A DNA stretch of 41,098 bases, taken from an uncultured Ruminococcus sp. GTDB lineage: Bacteria; Bacillota; Clostridia; Oscillospirales; Ruminococcaceae. Both the position numbers and the translations under genes were made by a program. Positions 1 through 7,372 of the stretch are shown in pieces. Positions within the stretch are counted from its first letter, which is position 1, and each line of letters opens with the position of its first letter. The stretch is from NCBI GenBank assembly GCA_945877315.1, contig CAMCRP010000030.1:1-41098 (forward strand). Direction: 5' to 3'. Below the pieces are notes generated by a model. That model was not told the origin of the DNA. It ran no database searches and saw nothing but the letters and a program-made list of their open reading frames with translations.

Positions 1-2
1 CG

Positions 3-65
3 GATAATGTGCAGAACGCCGCTGCCGAACGTGATGAACAGAACAAATCGAAAAAGGAAAGATGA
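3..65 (+). CDS. C-terminal end of an upstream protein (partial)
   Basis: One reading frame enters from the left edge and ends at a TGA at 63-65. It encodes about 20 very hydrophilic residues rich in Asn, Glu, Lys and Arg, which suits a charged C-terminal tail. Another frame stays open a little longer (to the TGA at 85-87), so the frame choice is uncertain. No family can be recognised from so short a piece. A possible terminator follows at 92-136. Confidence 0.35.
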   Translation, partial: DNVQNAAAERDEQNKSKKER

Positions 66-91
66 TTATTCCCCGGTGGGGAATTGACAGA

Positions 92-136
92 CGGGGTGGC
101 ATAGTGTTTGCTGCCCCGATAAATATTTATTTTGAA
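92..136 (+). terminator. Possible intrinsic terminator after the left-edge gene
   Basis: A 10-bp stem with two G-U pairs (92-101 with 109-118) is followed by an AT-rich stretch with short T runs rather than a clean U-tract. A smaller 7-bp hairpin lies just before it at 68-84. The position after a stop codon supports a terminator; the weak U-tract lowers confidence. Confidence 0.4.
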
Positions 137-203
137 AATAGATAGTATACTTATCATTTTAGTGTATTATATCAAAGTGGGTTATTAAGCGGGTTATAAT
201 TAT

Positions 204-244
204 AAAAAGAATGGCGTAGATTACGTATCTGCGCCATTCTTTTT
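204..244. terminator. Strong bidirectional terminator hairpin beside tRNA-Ala(CGC)
   Basis: An 18-bp near-perfect inverted repeat (one G-U pair), with A-tract on the left arm and T-tract on the right, works as an intrinsic terminator on either strand. It directly abuts the 3' CCA end of the minus-strand tRNA gene and would end that transcript. Confidence 0.85.
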
Positions 245-319
245 GGTGGAGATAAGGGGATTCGAACCCCTGACCTGTTACATGCGAAGCAACCGCTCTC
301 CCAACTGAGCTATACCCCC
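244..319 (-). tRNA. tRNA-Ala, anticodon CGC
   Basis: The reverse complement folds into a full 76-nt cloverleaf: 7-bp acceptor with G3-U70 (the alanine identity pair), D-stem GCTC/GAGC, anticodon stem GTTGC/GTAAC with loop TTCGCAT (anticodon CGC, reading GCG), T-arm with TTCGAAT, and an encoded CCA. No clear -35/-10 pair is visible directly upstream. It may depend on read-through from the tRNA-Ala(GGC) promoter despite the hairpin between the two genes. Confidence 0.95.
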
Positions 320-394
320 GAATATAATTGTAAACGACAAAAAATATTGCTTTAAGCGGAATTTAAGTTAGAATATTTATGATGTTTATTATAA

Positions 395-421
395 AACCGC
401 CGCTGTGTATCAACGGCGGTT
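395..421 (-). terminator. Terminator of tRNA-Ala(GGC)
   Basis: An 8-bp GC-rich stem (395-402 with 414-421) is followed on the minus strand by a TTTTAT run. It sits 6 nt past the CCA end of the neighbouring tRNA, so it would end or attenuate that transcript before the second tRNA. Confidence 0.7.
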
Positions 422-426
422 AATTT

Positions 427-502
427 TGGTGGAGACGAAGGGGATCGAACCCTCGACCTTTTGAATGCCATTCAAACGCGCTCCCAGCTGCGCCACGCCC
501 CC
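427..502 (-). tRNA. tRNA-Ala, anticodon GGC
   Basis: A 76-nt cloverleaf on the minus strand with encoded CCA. The acceptor is GGGGGCG paired to CGTCTCC and contains the G3-U70 alanine determinant. The anticodon stem is TTTGA/TCAAA with loop ATGGCAT, giving anticodon GGC (reads GCC). The T-arm has TTCGATC. A consensus promoter lies upstream at 533-561. With the neighbouring CGC species, the two tRNAs cover the GC-ending alanine codons. Confidence 0.95.
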
Positions 503-532
503 ATAAGAACAATCATTTCCAATTGCAAAAAC

Positions 533-561
533 ATTATAGCACAAAAAAACACCCTTGTCAA
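533..561 (-). promoter_or_regulatory. Sigma-A promoter of the tRNA-Ala genes
   Basis: On the minus strand there is a perfect TTGACA (556-561) and a perfect TATAAT (533-538) with a 17-bp spacer. The predicted start lies about 20-25 nt upstream of the tRNA. Such a consensus promoter fits a highly expressed stable RNA. Confidence 0.9.
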
Positions 562-596
562 GATAAATTTTTATATTTTTTTATAAGTTCGATTGC

Positions 597-625
597 TTTA
601 CAAAGTCATAGCAATATGGTATAAT
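597..625 (+). promoter_or_regulatory. Sigma-A promoter of lepA
   Basis: TTTACA (597-602) and TATAAT (620-625) are separated by 17 bp and point toward lepA, back-to-back with the tRNA promoter. A GAAGGAG ribosome binding site follows at 646-652. Confidence 0.8.
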
Positions 626-660
626 TACAATGTATGAATTGAATTGAAGGAGCGATCGAC

Positions 661-2472
661 TTGCCGATACCACAGGAAAATATACGAAATTTCTGCATAA
701 TTGCTCATATTGACCACGGAAAATCCACTCTTGCCGACCGAATTCTGGAACTGACTTCTACCGTTTCTCTCAGGGATATGGAGGATCAGCTTCTTGATAA
801 TATGGATATCGAACGTGAAAGAGGCATAACCATAAAAGCGAGAGCCGTTCGTCTGAATTACACCGCAGATAACGGTCAGACCTATGTTTTTAACCTTATT
901 GACACTCCGGGACATGTTGACTTTAACTATGAGGTTTCCCGTTCGCTGGCTGCCTGTGAGGGCGCAATTCTTGTAGTTGACGCATCTCAGGGCATTGAGG
1001 CGCAGACGCTGGCAAACACCTATCTTGCTATTGAACACGACCTTGAAGTTGTTCCCGTTGTCAACAAGATAGACCTGCCCTCCGCAGAGCCTGAGAGAGT
1101 TTGTGCCGAGGTGGAGAACGTCATCGGAATTCCCGCTATGGACGCACCGAAGATCTCCGCAAAAATGGGAACCAACATCAAGGAAGTTCTTGAACGTGTT
1201 ATTACCGACATTCCCGCACCAAAGGGCGATGTGTCAAAGCCGCTGAGCGCACTTATTTTCGACTGCTATTATGACAGCTACAAGGGCGTTATCATCTATG
1301 TTCGTGTGAAGGAGGGCAGCGTCAAGCCCGGTGATACCATTCATCTTATGGCAACGGGTGCAGAATTTACCGTTGTTGAAGCGGGATATATGGGTGCAAC
1401 TGAGCTTGTTGCAAGTGCTGACGGAATTTCTGCGGGCGAGGTTGGCTACATTGCGGCGTCCATCAAGAGCATCGGCGACACGAAGGTGGGCGACACGGTG
1501 ACAAATGCCGAAAATCCTTGTGCCGAGCCGCTGCCGGGTTATCGTGAGGTAAATCCCATGGTGTTCTCGGGTATTTATCCTGCGGACGGCGCACGTTACG
1601 GCGATTTGCGTGACGCATTGGAAAAGCTGCGTCTGAACGATGCTTCGCTGTCCTTTGAGCCTGAAACCTCCATTGCGCTGGGATTTGGTTTCCGCTGCGG
1701 TTTTCTGGGACTTCTCCACATGGAGATCATTCAGGAGCGTTTGGAGCGTGAGTTCAATCTTGACCTGATAACTACTGCGCCTTCCGTTGTTTACAAGGTC
1801 GACCTGACCAACGGAGAAACTGTTTTCATTGATAATCCCACAAATTTCCCCGATGTTTCTGTCATAAAATGTGCGGAAGAGCCAATGGTCAAGGCGAACA
1901 TTCTTACCCCGTCCGATTATGTCGGAAACATTATGGATCTGTGTCAAGACAGACGCGGAATATTCAAGGATATGAAATATCTTGATGCCACAAGAGTTGA
2001 GCTTCACTATGAACTTCCGCTCAACGAGATAGTTTATGATTTCTTCGATGCTCTGAAATCTCGGACAAAGGGCTATGCGTCCTTTGATTATGAGATGATT
2101 GGCTATGCACCGTCCAAGCTCGTCAAGCTGGATATTTTGCTTAACGGCGATATTGTGGACGCTCTGTCCTTTATCGTTCACGCTGACAAGGCATATCCCC
2201 GTGCAAGAAAGATGGCTGAAAAGCTAAAGGACAACATTCCCAGACAGATGTTTGAGATACCGATTCAGGCAGCTGTGGGTGGAAAAATTATTGCCCGTGA
2301 AACAGTCAAGGCACTCCGAAAGGACGTGCTTGCCAAGTGCTACGGCGGCGATATTACCCGTAAGAAAAAGCTGCTTGAAAAGCAGAAGGAAGGTAAAAAG
2401 CGTATGCGTCAGCTGGGTACGGTGGAGGTGCCGCAGGAGGCATTTATGTCCGTGCTGAAGCTTGACGAATGA
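661..2472 (+). CDS. lepA: Elongation factor 4 (LepA), ribosome back-translocating GTPase
   Basis: A 603-residue protein, the normal length for LepA/EF4. It is a translational GTPase that acts on 70S ribosomes, usually described as back-translocating or remobilising stalled ribosomes. The N-terminus carries the P-loop HIDHGKST, switch [10 protein letters not shown] and the NKID base-recognition motif of the EF-G-like GTPase domain. The beta-barrel, EF-G-like domains and LepA-specific C-terminal domain follow ([16 protein letters not shown] near the end). Translation probably starts at TTG 661, since the product begins with the family-typical [20 protein letters not shown] and GAAGGAG lies 8 nt upstream. 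It has its own promoter. Confidence 0.98.
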   Translation: MPIPQENIRNFCIIAHIDHGKSTLADRILELTSTVSLRDMEDQLLDNMDIERERGITIKARAVRLNYTADNGQTYVFNLIDTPGHVDFNYEVSRSLAACEGAILVVDASQGIEAQTLANTYLAIEHDLEVVPVVNKIDLPSAEPERVCAEVENVIGIPAMDAPKISAKMGTNIKEVLERVITDIPAPKGDVSKPLSALIFDCYYDSYKGVIIYVRVKEGSVKPGDTIHLMATGAEFTVVEAGYMGATELVASADGISAGEVGYIAASIKSIGDTKVGDTVTNAENPCAEPLPGYREVNPMVFSGIYPADGARYGDLRDALEKLRLNDASLSFEPETSIALGFGFRCGFLGLLHMEIIQERLEREFNLDLITTAPSVVYKVDLTNGETVFIDNPTNFPDVSVIKCAEEPMVKANILTPSDYVGNIMDLCQDRRGIFKDMKYLDATRVELHYELPLNEIVYDFFDALKSRTKGYASFDYEMIGYAPSKLVKLDILLNGDIVDALSFIVHADKAYPRARKMAEKLKDNIPRQMFEIPIQAAVGGKIIARETVKALRKDVLAKCYGGDITRKKKLLEKQKEGKKRMRQLGTVEVPQEAFMSVLKLDE

Positions 2473-2525
2473 CGTATTTAAGATGTTTTACAATGAGTCA
2501 TAATATTTTTAAATGGAGATGAAGC

Positions 2526-2759
2526 ATGATGACTCTTAATGAATTAAAGCCGGGACAGTCTGCTGTTATAACTGCGGTTGGCGGCGAGGGAGCACTTCGC
2601 TGCCGTCTGCTGGATATGGGACTTATCCCGAAAACTAAGGTGACCGTCCGCAAGGTGGCACCGCTGGGCGACCCCATTGAACTGCATTTGCGGGGCTATG
2701 AGCTGACCATTCGGCTTGATGACGCAAAGGAAATTTCCGTTGAGGAGGAATCCATATGA
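2526..2759 (+). CDS. feoA: FeoA, ferrous iron transport accessory protein
   Basis: A 77-residue cytoplasmic SH3-like protein typical of FeoA, with the family pattern LLDMGLIPKTKVTVRKVAPLGDPIEL. FeoA is thought to bind FeoB and modulate Fe(II) uptake. A GGAG motif sits 7 nt before ATG 2526. The stop overlaps the feoB start (ATGA), so the two are translationally coupled. A second ATG follows directly; the first is used here. I see no convincing Fur box in the 53 bp upstream. Confidence 0.95.
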   Translation: MMTLNELKPGQSAVITAVGGEGALRCRLLDMGLIPKTKVTVRKVAPLGDPIELHLRGYELTIRLDDAKEISVEEESI

Positions 2760-4759
2760 TAATTGCGCTGGCAGGTAATCAGAACTGCGGAAAAACTACT
2801 TTGTTTAATCAGCTGACAGGTTCAAATCAGCACGTGGGAAATTTTCCCGGAGTTACCGTTGAACAGAAAAGCGGAACTATCAGAGGTCACGAGGATATGA
2901 CCGTAGTTGACCTTCCCGGAATATATTCCATCAGACCTTACACCAACGAGGAGATTGTTACCCGAGATTTCCTGATAAAGGAAAAACCCGGAGCAATTAT
3001 CAATATCGTAGATGCCACGAATATCGAGCGGAATCTCTATCTTTCGCTGCAGCTTCTGGAGATGAATATCCCCACAGTCCTTGCGCTGAATATGATGGAC
3101 GAGGTGCGCAACAACGGCGGAACGGTGAATGTTTCCAAGCTGTCCGAGCGGCTGGGAATACCCGTTGTGCCTATAAGTGCCGCAAAAAATGAGGGTATCG
3201 ACGAGCTTATCAGAAGGCTTGAAAAGGTGGCAAAGGGGAAGATTCTCCCGCAAAAGACCGACTTCTGTTCGGGTGCCGTACATAGATGTATCCACGGCGT
3301 AACGCATCTTATCGAGGACCATGCCGATATGGTGGGAATATCGAGAAAATTTGCCGCAACCAAGCTTGTTGAGGGCGACCCCGACATCAGCGAAATGCTG
3401 GCTATCAACGATAACGAAAAGGATATGGTGGAGCACAGTATCACCGAAATGGAGCAGGAGATGGGGCTGGACAGAAACGCCGCTCTTGCGGAAATGCGCT
3501 ATGACTTCATCGAAAAGCTCTGCGCCGAGGCGGTAGTTAAGCCGAAGGAAAGCAAGGAGCATATCCGAAGCGTTAAGATAGACAAAATTCTTACCGGAAA
3601 ATACCTTGCGCTGCCCCTTTTCTTGCTGATAATGCTGACGATTTTCTGGCTGACATTCAACGTTATCGGCGCATTTTTAAGTGACCTGCTCAGCATCGGC
3701 ATTGACAAGGTGACGGAGCTTGCGGACAATGCGCTGACGGTTTACGGGCTGAACCCCGTTGTTCACAGCCTGATAATTGACGGAATTTTTGCGGGTGTGG
3801 GAAGTATTCTAAGCTTCCTGCCGACCATAGTTACGCTGTTTTTCTTCCTGTCTATTTTGGAGGACAGCGGATATATGGCAAGAGTTGCGTTCGTAATGGA
3901 TAAGCTGCTCAGAAAAATCGGACTTTCGGGACGAAGCTTTGTGCCCATGCTTATCGGTTTCGGCTGCACCGTCCCTGCTGTTATGGCGACGAGGACACTG
4001 TCCAGCGAACGTGACAGGACTATGACTATCTTCCTGACGCCGTTTATGAGCTGTTCCGCTAAACTGCCTATTTATGCAGTTTTCACGGCGGCGTTCTTCC
4101 CGAAAAATGCGCCGATAATGATGCTGCTTATGTATGTTATGGGAATTGTCATCGGAATTGTCAGTGCATCAATTATGAGCAGGACTAAATTCAAGGGAAA
4201 TCCCATACCATTTGTAATGGAGCTGCCCAATTACAGAATGCCTTCCGCAAAAAGCGTTGCCTATCTTATGTGGGATAAGGCAAAGGATTTTATCACAAAG
4301 GCGTTCACGGTAATATTTGCGGCAACGGTCATTATATGGTTCTTGCAGACCTTTGACACACGGTTGAATGTTGTTTCCGACAGTTCAAACAGTCTGCTGG
4401 CACTCATAGGAAAGCTTATATCACCGCTGTTTGCGCCGCTGGGCTTCGGCGACTGGAGAGCGTCCACCGCCCTTATTACGGGATTTACCGCAAAGGAAAC
4501 GGTAGTCAGCACCCTTGCCGTGCTCATGGGAACTTCTCCCGCAAATCTGCCGAATGCTCTTGGAACAATGTTCACTCCACTTTCGGCATTTAGCTTTTTG
4601 ACCTTTACGCTGCTGTATTCGCCCTGTGTTGCGGCTATTGCGGCGGTCAAGCGTGAGATGAATTCGGGAATTTCTGCGGCTTATGTTGCAGGTTTGCAGT
4701 GTGCTGTTGCGTGGATTTCGGCGTTTATTGTTTACACGGTAGGAGGATTATTTGTATGA
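2756..4759 (+). CDS. feoB: FeoB, GTP-dependent ferrous iron transporter
   Basis: A 667-residue inner-membrane protein that imports Fe(II), the main iron source under anaerobic conditions. The N-terminal G domain has P-loop GNQNCGKT (residues 7-14), G3 DLPG, and NMMD as G4. A helical spacer follows and then multiple membrane segments from about residue 280, including the conserved gate regions with GFGCTVPAVMATR and the second inverted half with FTAKETVV. Length is within the FeoB range. It overlaps feoA by 4 nt at its start and the small Cys-rich gene by 4 nt at its end, so the three form one operon. Confidence 0.97.
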   Translation: MIIALAGNQNCGKTTLFNQLTGSNQHVGNFPGVTVEQKSGTIRGHEDMTVVDLPGIYSIRPYTNEEIVTRDFLIKEKPGAIINIVDATNIERNLYLSLQLLEMNIPTVLALNMMDEVRNNGGTVNVSKLSERLGIPVVPISAAKNEGIDELIRRLEKVAKGKILPQKTDFCSGAVHRCIHGVTHLIEDHADMVGISRKFAATKLVEGDPDISEMLAINDNEKDMVEHSITEMEQEMGLDRNAALAEMRYDFIEKLCAEAVVKPKESKEHIRSVKIDKILTGKYLALPLFLLIMLTIFWLTFNVIGAFLSDLLSIGIDKVTELADNALTVYGLNPVVHSLIIDGIFAGVGSILSFLPTIVTLFFFLSILEDSGYMARVAFVMDKLLRKIGLSGRSFVPMLIGFGCTVPAVMATRTLSSERDRTMTIFLTPFMSCSAKLPIYAVFTAAFFPKNAPIMMLLMYVMGIVIGIVSASIMSRTKFKGNPIPFVMELPNYRMPSAKSVAYLMWDKAKDFITKAFTVIFAATVIIWFLQTFDTRLNVVSDSSNSLLALIGKLISPLFAPLGFGDWRASTALITGFTAKETVVSTLAVLMGTSPANLPNALGTMFTPLSAFSFLTFTLLYSPCVAAIAAVKREMNSGISAAYVAGLQCAVAWISAFIVYTVGGLFV

Positions 4760-4896
4760 GCCCTCTTGACATTATTTTGATAGCTGTCATTGCTGTATGG
4801 TTTGTTCTTGCGGTGAGAGCATCACGCAAGGGCTGCGGCGGCTGCAGCGGAGATTGTAAAAATTGCAAAAAAGGAATGAAAAAATATGAGAAATAG
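4756..4896 (+). CDS. FeoB-associated Cys-rich membrane protein
   Basis: A 46-residue protein starting at ATG 4756, which overlaps the feoB stop; AGGAGG lies at 4741-4746. It has one N-terminal membrane helix (about residues 4-22) followed by a basic, Cys-rich tail with C-GGC-SGDC-KNC spacing. This is the known FeoB-associated Cys-rich family, often found directly after feoB in Firmicutes; it may handle iron at the membrane, but its function is not established. A longer upstream reading frame exists but lies inside feoB and lacks a suitable start signal. Confidence 0.88.
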   Translation: MSPLDIILIAVIAVWFVLAVRASRKGCGGCSGDCKNCKKGMKKYEK

Positions 4897-5728
4897 GATA
4901 GCAGCTCTGTCGGTTTGCGCCTTGATTCTTACAAGCTGCACAGCAATAGATGATGGAACAGCCGTCCCCGCTGACGGCACAATGCCCACACTTCCGCCTT
5001 TAACGGAAACTACCACCGAGGAAACGACCACCGTTACGGAAACGGAAACTACCACCGAAGCAACAACGGAAGAGATTTCCGAAACCGAAACAGAAGTGTC
5101 CGAAGGAGAGTCGGAAACATCGGAAACTACTGCGGCGGCTTCAATGTCATCTTCGGAATATAAGGAGCATTTTTCCGATTCGCTCTTTATCGGGGATTCC
5201 ATAACCGTTGGATTTTCCGCCTACGGATATATTGCCGAGAATAACGTTGCGGCAAAGGTGGGACTCAACCCGTCATCGGCACTTACAAAGGAGATAGAAA
5301 TGCCCGACGGTTCTTCTAAGACCGTATCTGCCAGAGCAGCCGAGCTTCAGCCGAAAAATGTTTACATAATGCTTGGTTCAAACGGTATTCAATGGCTGTC
5401 TAACGATTCAATGCTGAATAGTGTCAGCGAGCTTTCCGAAGAGATAAAGTCCGCAGATCCCGATTGTTCGGTGTATCTGCTGTCTATCCCGCCTGTTACC
5501 GAGGTTTATAACAATGAGAACGAGGGGGATATAATGTCCCGTATAAAGGACTATAATGCGGAGCTGAAAAATATTGCTTCTCAGAACGGCTGCGGTTATA
5601 TTGACATCACCACGCCTTTGCAGGATTCCACGGGATATTTCGACCCCGACCTTGCCGAAAAGGACGGTATCCATTTCAAGGGCAGATGCTACACCATCGT
5701 GCTTGATGAAATAATAAAGAACAGCTGA
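4886..5728 (+). CDS. SGNH/GDSL-hydrolase lipoprotein
   Basis: A 280-residue exported lipoprotein: a short signal peptide with lipobox LTSC (Cys about residue 18), then a long Thr/Glu-rich low-complexity linker (about residues 35-85), then an SGNH hydrolase domain. The catalytic blocks are visible: FIGDSITVG (block I, nucleophile Ser), LGSNG (block III, Asn) and DGIHF (block V, Asp and His). Such enzymes deacylate cell-surface esters or lipids; the substrate is unknown. The start overlaps the preceding small gene by 11 nt. A strong terminator follows, so it is the last gene of the feo transcript. The link to iron is unclear. Confidence 0.85.
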   Translation: MRNRIAALSVCALILTSCTAIDDGTAVPADGTMPTLPPLTETTTEETTTVTETETTTEATTEEISETETEVSEGESETSETTAAASMSSSEYKEHFSDSLFIGDSITVGFSAYGYIAENNVAAKVGLNPSSALTKEIEMPDGSSKTVSARAAELQPKNVYIMLGSNGIQWLSNDSMLNSVSELSEEIKSADPDCSVYLLSIPPVTEVYNNENEGDIMSRIKDYNAELKNIASQNGCGYIDITTPLQDSTGYFDPDLAEKDGIHFKGRCYTIVLDEIIKNS

Positions 5729-5733
5729 TAGTA

Positions 5734-5776
5734 AAAAAAGGTGTTCCCCTGCATTAAATGGGGGAACACCTTTTTT
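5734..5776. terminator. Bidirectional terminator between convergent genes
   Basis: A 16-bp perfect stem (5734-5749 with 5761-5776) with A-tract and T-tract arms serves both the lipoprotein gene on the plus strand and the regulator gene on the minus strand. Confidence 0.92.
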
Positions 5777-5791
5777 GATAATATTGTGTAA

Positions 5792-6379
5792 TTATTTTAG
5801 CCTGTATCTGAACAGTCCGTGTTCGGAGCAGCCGATGTAAAGAAATCCGCTGCCCCTTGCCTTAATGCGGAATGCCGGGTCCTGTTCGGGGTAAAGCTTG
5901 ATATAGGTCATAGTGTCTGCGGAAACATATGCCGCAAAGGTGAGATAATGCTTTTTGGTCATTTCGTGGTCAAGGGTGATGTAAAGCTCGTCCTCAACGG
6001 GTTCGGTGGTAATTTTATGTGCATCGTCCGCTTCGGAGATTGCGAGGGGTGACATTTTCCGTCCGCAGCAGGACAGTTCGAATTTTTTTGATGAAGCCGC
6101 TGTTTCTCCGCAAACGGGACAGCGGTAAAATACTGTGTTTCTCATATTTCCTCCTGATTTTTCGTTGATTTTCTGTTCGCCCGAAAGCAGCACGTCCGTG
6201 CCGACACCGAAGATGTCCGCAAGCTCCGTCAGCAATGAAACATCGGGGCAGCCCAGCCCACGCTCCCATTTGGACACGGCTTTGTCGCTGATGTTCATCA
6301 TATCTGCAAGCTGCTTTTGGGTAAGTCCCATTTCCTTTCGCAGACTGCATATGAGTCTGCCTGTTTTTTCGTTGTCCAT
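5792..6379 (-). CDS. XRE-type HTH fused to a complete desulfoferrodoxin (superoxide reductase) domain
   Basis: A 195-residue protein. Residues 5-63 form a Cro/C1-type helix-turn-helix. Residues 84-112 match a desulforedoxin domain with C87-x2-C90 and the C104-C105 pair that bind rubredoxin-type iron. Residues 115-195 match the superoxide reductase domain, with all five expected ligands of the Fe(His)4Cys active site: H121, H138, H144 (HEMTKKH), C184 and H187 (CSEHG). Desulfoferrodoxins normally detoxify superoxide in anaerobes; fused to a DNA-binding domain, the iron centres may sense oxidants and control transcription. It has its own promoter and RBS (AAGGAG). Whether it is enzyme, sensor or both cannot be told from sequence. 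Confidence 0.88.
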   Translation of the reverse strand: MDNEKTGRLICSLRKEMGLTQKQLADMMNISDKAVSKWERGLGCPDVSLLTELADIFGVGTDVLLSGEQKINEKSGGNMRNTVFYRCPVCGETAASSKKFELSCCGRKMSPLAISEADDAHKITTEPVEDELYITLDHEMTKKHYLTFAAYVSADTMTYIKLYPEQDPAFRIKARGSGFLYIGCSEHGLFRYRLK

Positions 6380-6426
6380 ATTTTTGTCTGCTCCTTTCTG
6401 AGTTGTTTGTTTTGCTCCCTGATGAT

Positions 6427-6455
6427 ATTATAGCCTATCCAGATGAAAAAAACAA
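6427..6455 (-). promoter_or_regulatory. Promoter of the HTH-desulfoferrodoxin gene
   Basis: On the minus strand TTGTTT (6450-6455) and a perfect TATAAT (6427-6432) are 17 bp apart, about 50 nt upstream of the start codon at 6379. No clear palindromic operator was found around it. Confidence 0.7.
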
Positions 6456-6478
6456 TAAACGCATCGTAGAGTAATATA

Positions 6479-6514
6479 AAAAGGTGTAAGCCTTTTCGGG
6501 ACATTACACCTTTT
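6479..6514 (-). terminator. Terminator of the 46-residue small gene
   Basis: An 11-bp perfect stem (6479-6489 with 6504-6514) is followed on the minus strand by TATATT after the T-rich arm. It sits 30 nt after the stop codon of the small gene. Confidence 0.8.
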
Positions 6515-6544
6515 GGATTGCGGTAAGTGATATTTGGTTAGTCT

Positions 6545-6685
6545 TCAATTGTTTTTTTGGAGATTGTCAGCTAATTTTTGCAGCTTTTCTTTTTCGGGAC
6601 CGTCAGGTAGTTTTTCAAGGACTTCCAGAATGTCGTCCAATACAAAACGAATAAAACCATTAAACTGCTTATCTGTCAATCCCAT
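6545..6685 (-). CDS. Small acidic-helical protein, 46 residues, unknown function
   Basis: A short gene running from ATG 6685 to TGA 6545. It begins MGLTDKQFNGFIRFVLDDIL and ends in a Lys/Glu-rich amphipathic helix (KEKLQKLADNLQKNN). It has a full expression cassette: TTGCAA/TATAAT promoter, an AAGGTGG ribosome binding site 7 nt before the ATG, and its own terminator. That and the protein-like composition argue it is real. Similar tiny MxLTDKQF-type proteins are, to my recollection, common in Clostridia without assigned function. The predicted fold is two helices, possibly an adaptor or a regulatory peptide. Confidence 0.75.
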   Translation of the reverse strand: MGLTDKQFNGFIRFVLDDILEVLEKLPDGPEKEKLQKLADNLQKNN

Positions 6686-6718
6686 AAATCTCACCACCTT
6701 AATTATTTTGTTACACTA

Positions 6719-6747
6719 ATTATACCACATATTGCGCTCATTTGCAA
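6719..6747 (-). promoter_or_regulatory. Promoter of the 46-residue small gene
   Basis: On the minus strand TTGCAA (6742-6747) and TATAAT (6719-6724) are separated by 17 bp, about 33 nt upstream of the start codon. Confidence 0.75.
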
Positions 6748-6795
6748 GCATATTTGAATTAAAAATAAAGTTATTCGCCTTTTTTCAAAAAATGA

Positions 6796-6824
6796 TAGAC
6801 AAATCGGGAAAAATGTAGTATAAT
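6796..6824 (+). promoter_or_regulatory. Promoter of the lrp-aminotransferase operon
   Basis: TAGACA (6796-6801) and a perfect TATAAT (6819-6824) are 17 bp apart. The leader to the start codon at 6893 is about 62 nt and contains a small hairpin (GCTTC/GAAGC). It likely drives the whole packed run from the Lrp gene through cdd. Confidence 0.78.
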
Positions 6825-6892
6825 ATAAATCAGCTTCTTTTGAAGCAAAATTTGTAAGGCAGCCCGTCAGGCTGTCGGAAAGGCTGATCAAT

Positions 6893-7372
6893 ATGGATTC
6901 TTTGCTTAAGCTTCTGAAACAAAACGCCCGTCTTTCCAACGGAGAGCTGGCAACCATGCTCGGAATGACCGAGCAGGACGTCGCCGCCCGTATAGCCGAT
7001 TATGAAAAACGAGGAATTATCAAGGGTTACAGCGTTATCGTCAACGAAGAGCTTGCCGATAATAACGCCGTTACCGCATATATTGAATTGAAGGTCACTC
7101 CCAAGGCAGACTACGGCTTTGACGAGCTTGCTTCAAAGATCGCAAGTCTGGATGATGTTGAGTCGGTTTCCCTTATGTCGGGTGCGTATGACTTAGGCGT
7201 TACCATCAGCGGAAAAAATTACAAGGAGATCGCTATGTTCGTTGCTCAGAGGCTGTCTACCATTGACGGTGTGCTGTCCACAGCAACTCATTTTATCCTG
7301 AAACGCTACAAGGAAAAGGGCATTATGATAGAGGACGAGGTTTCCGATGAAAGGGGCTTAGTTTCTCCATGA
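6893..7372 (+). CDS. Lrp/AsnC-family transcriptional regulator
   Basis: A 159-residue protein with an N-terminal winged helix-turn-helix (residues 1-50, LLKQNARLSNGELATMLGM) and a C-terminal RAM/ligand-binding domain (about 60-140). This family senses amino acids and often controls the next gene. Its stop overlaps the aminotransferase start (ATGATGG), so the pair is translationally coupled. The pairing resembles the Bacillus yugG-yugH (alaR-alaT) arrangement, in which the regulator controls an alanine aminotransferase; the same role here is an inference. Confidence 0.9.
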   Translation: MDSLLKLLKQNARLSNGELATMLGMTEQDVAARIADYEKRGIIKGYSVIVNEELADNNAVTAYIELKVTPKADYGFDELASKIASLDDVESVSLMSGAYDLGVTISGKNYKEIAMFVAQRLSTIDGVLSTATHFILKRYKEKGIMIEDEVSDERGLVSP

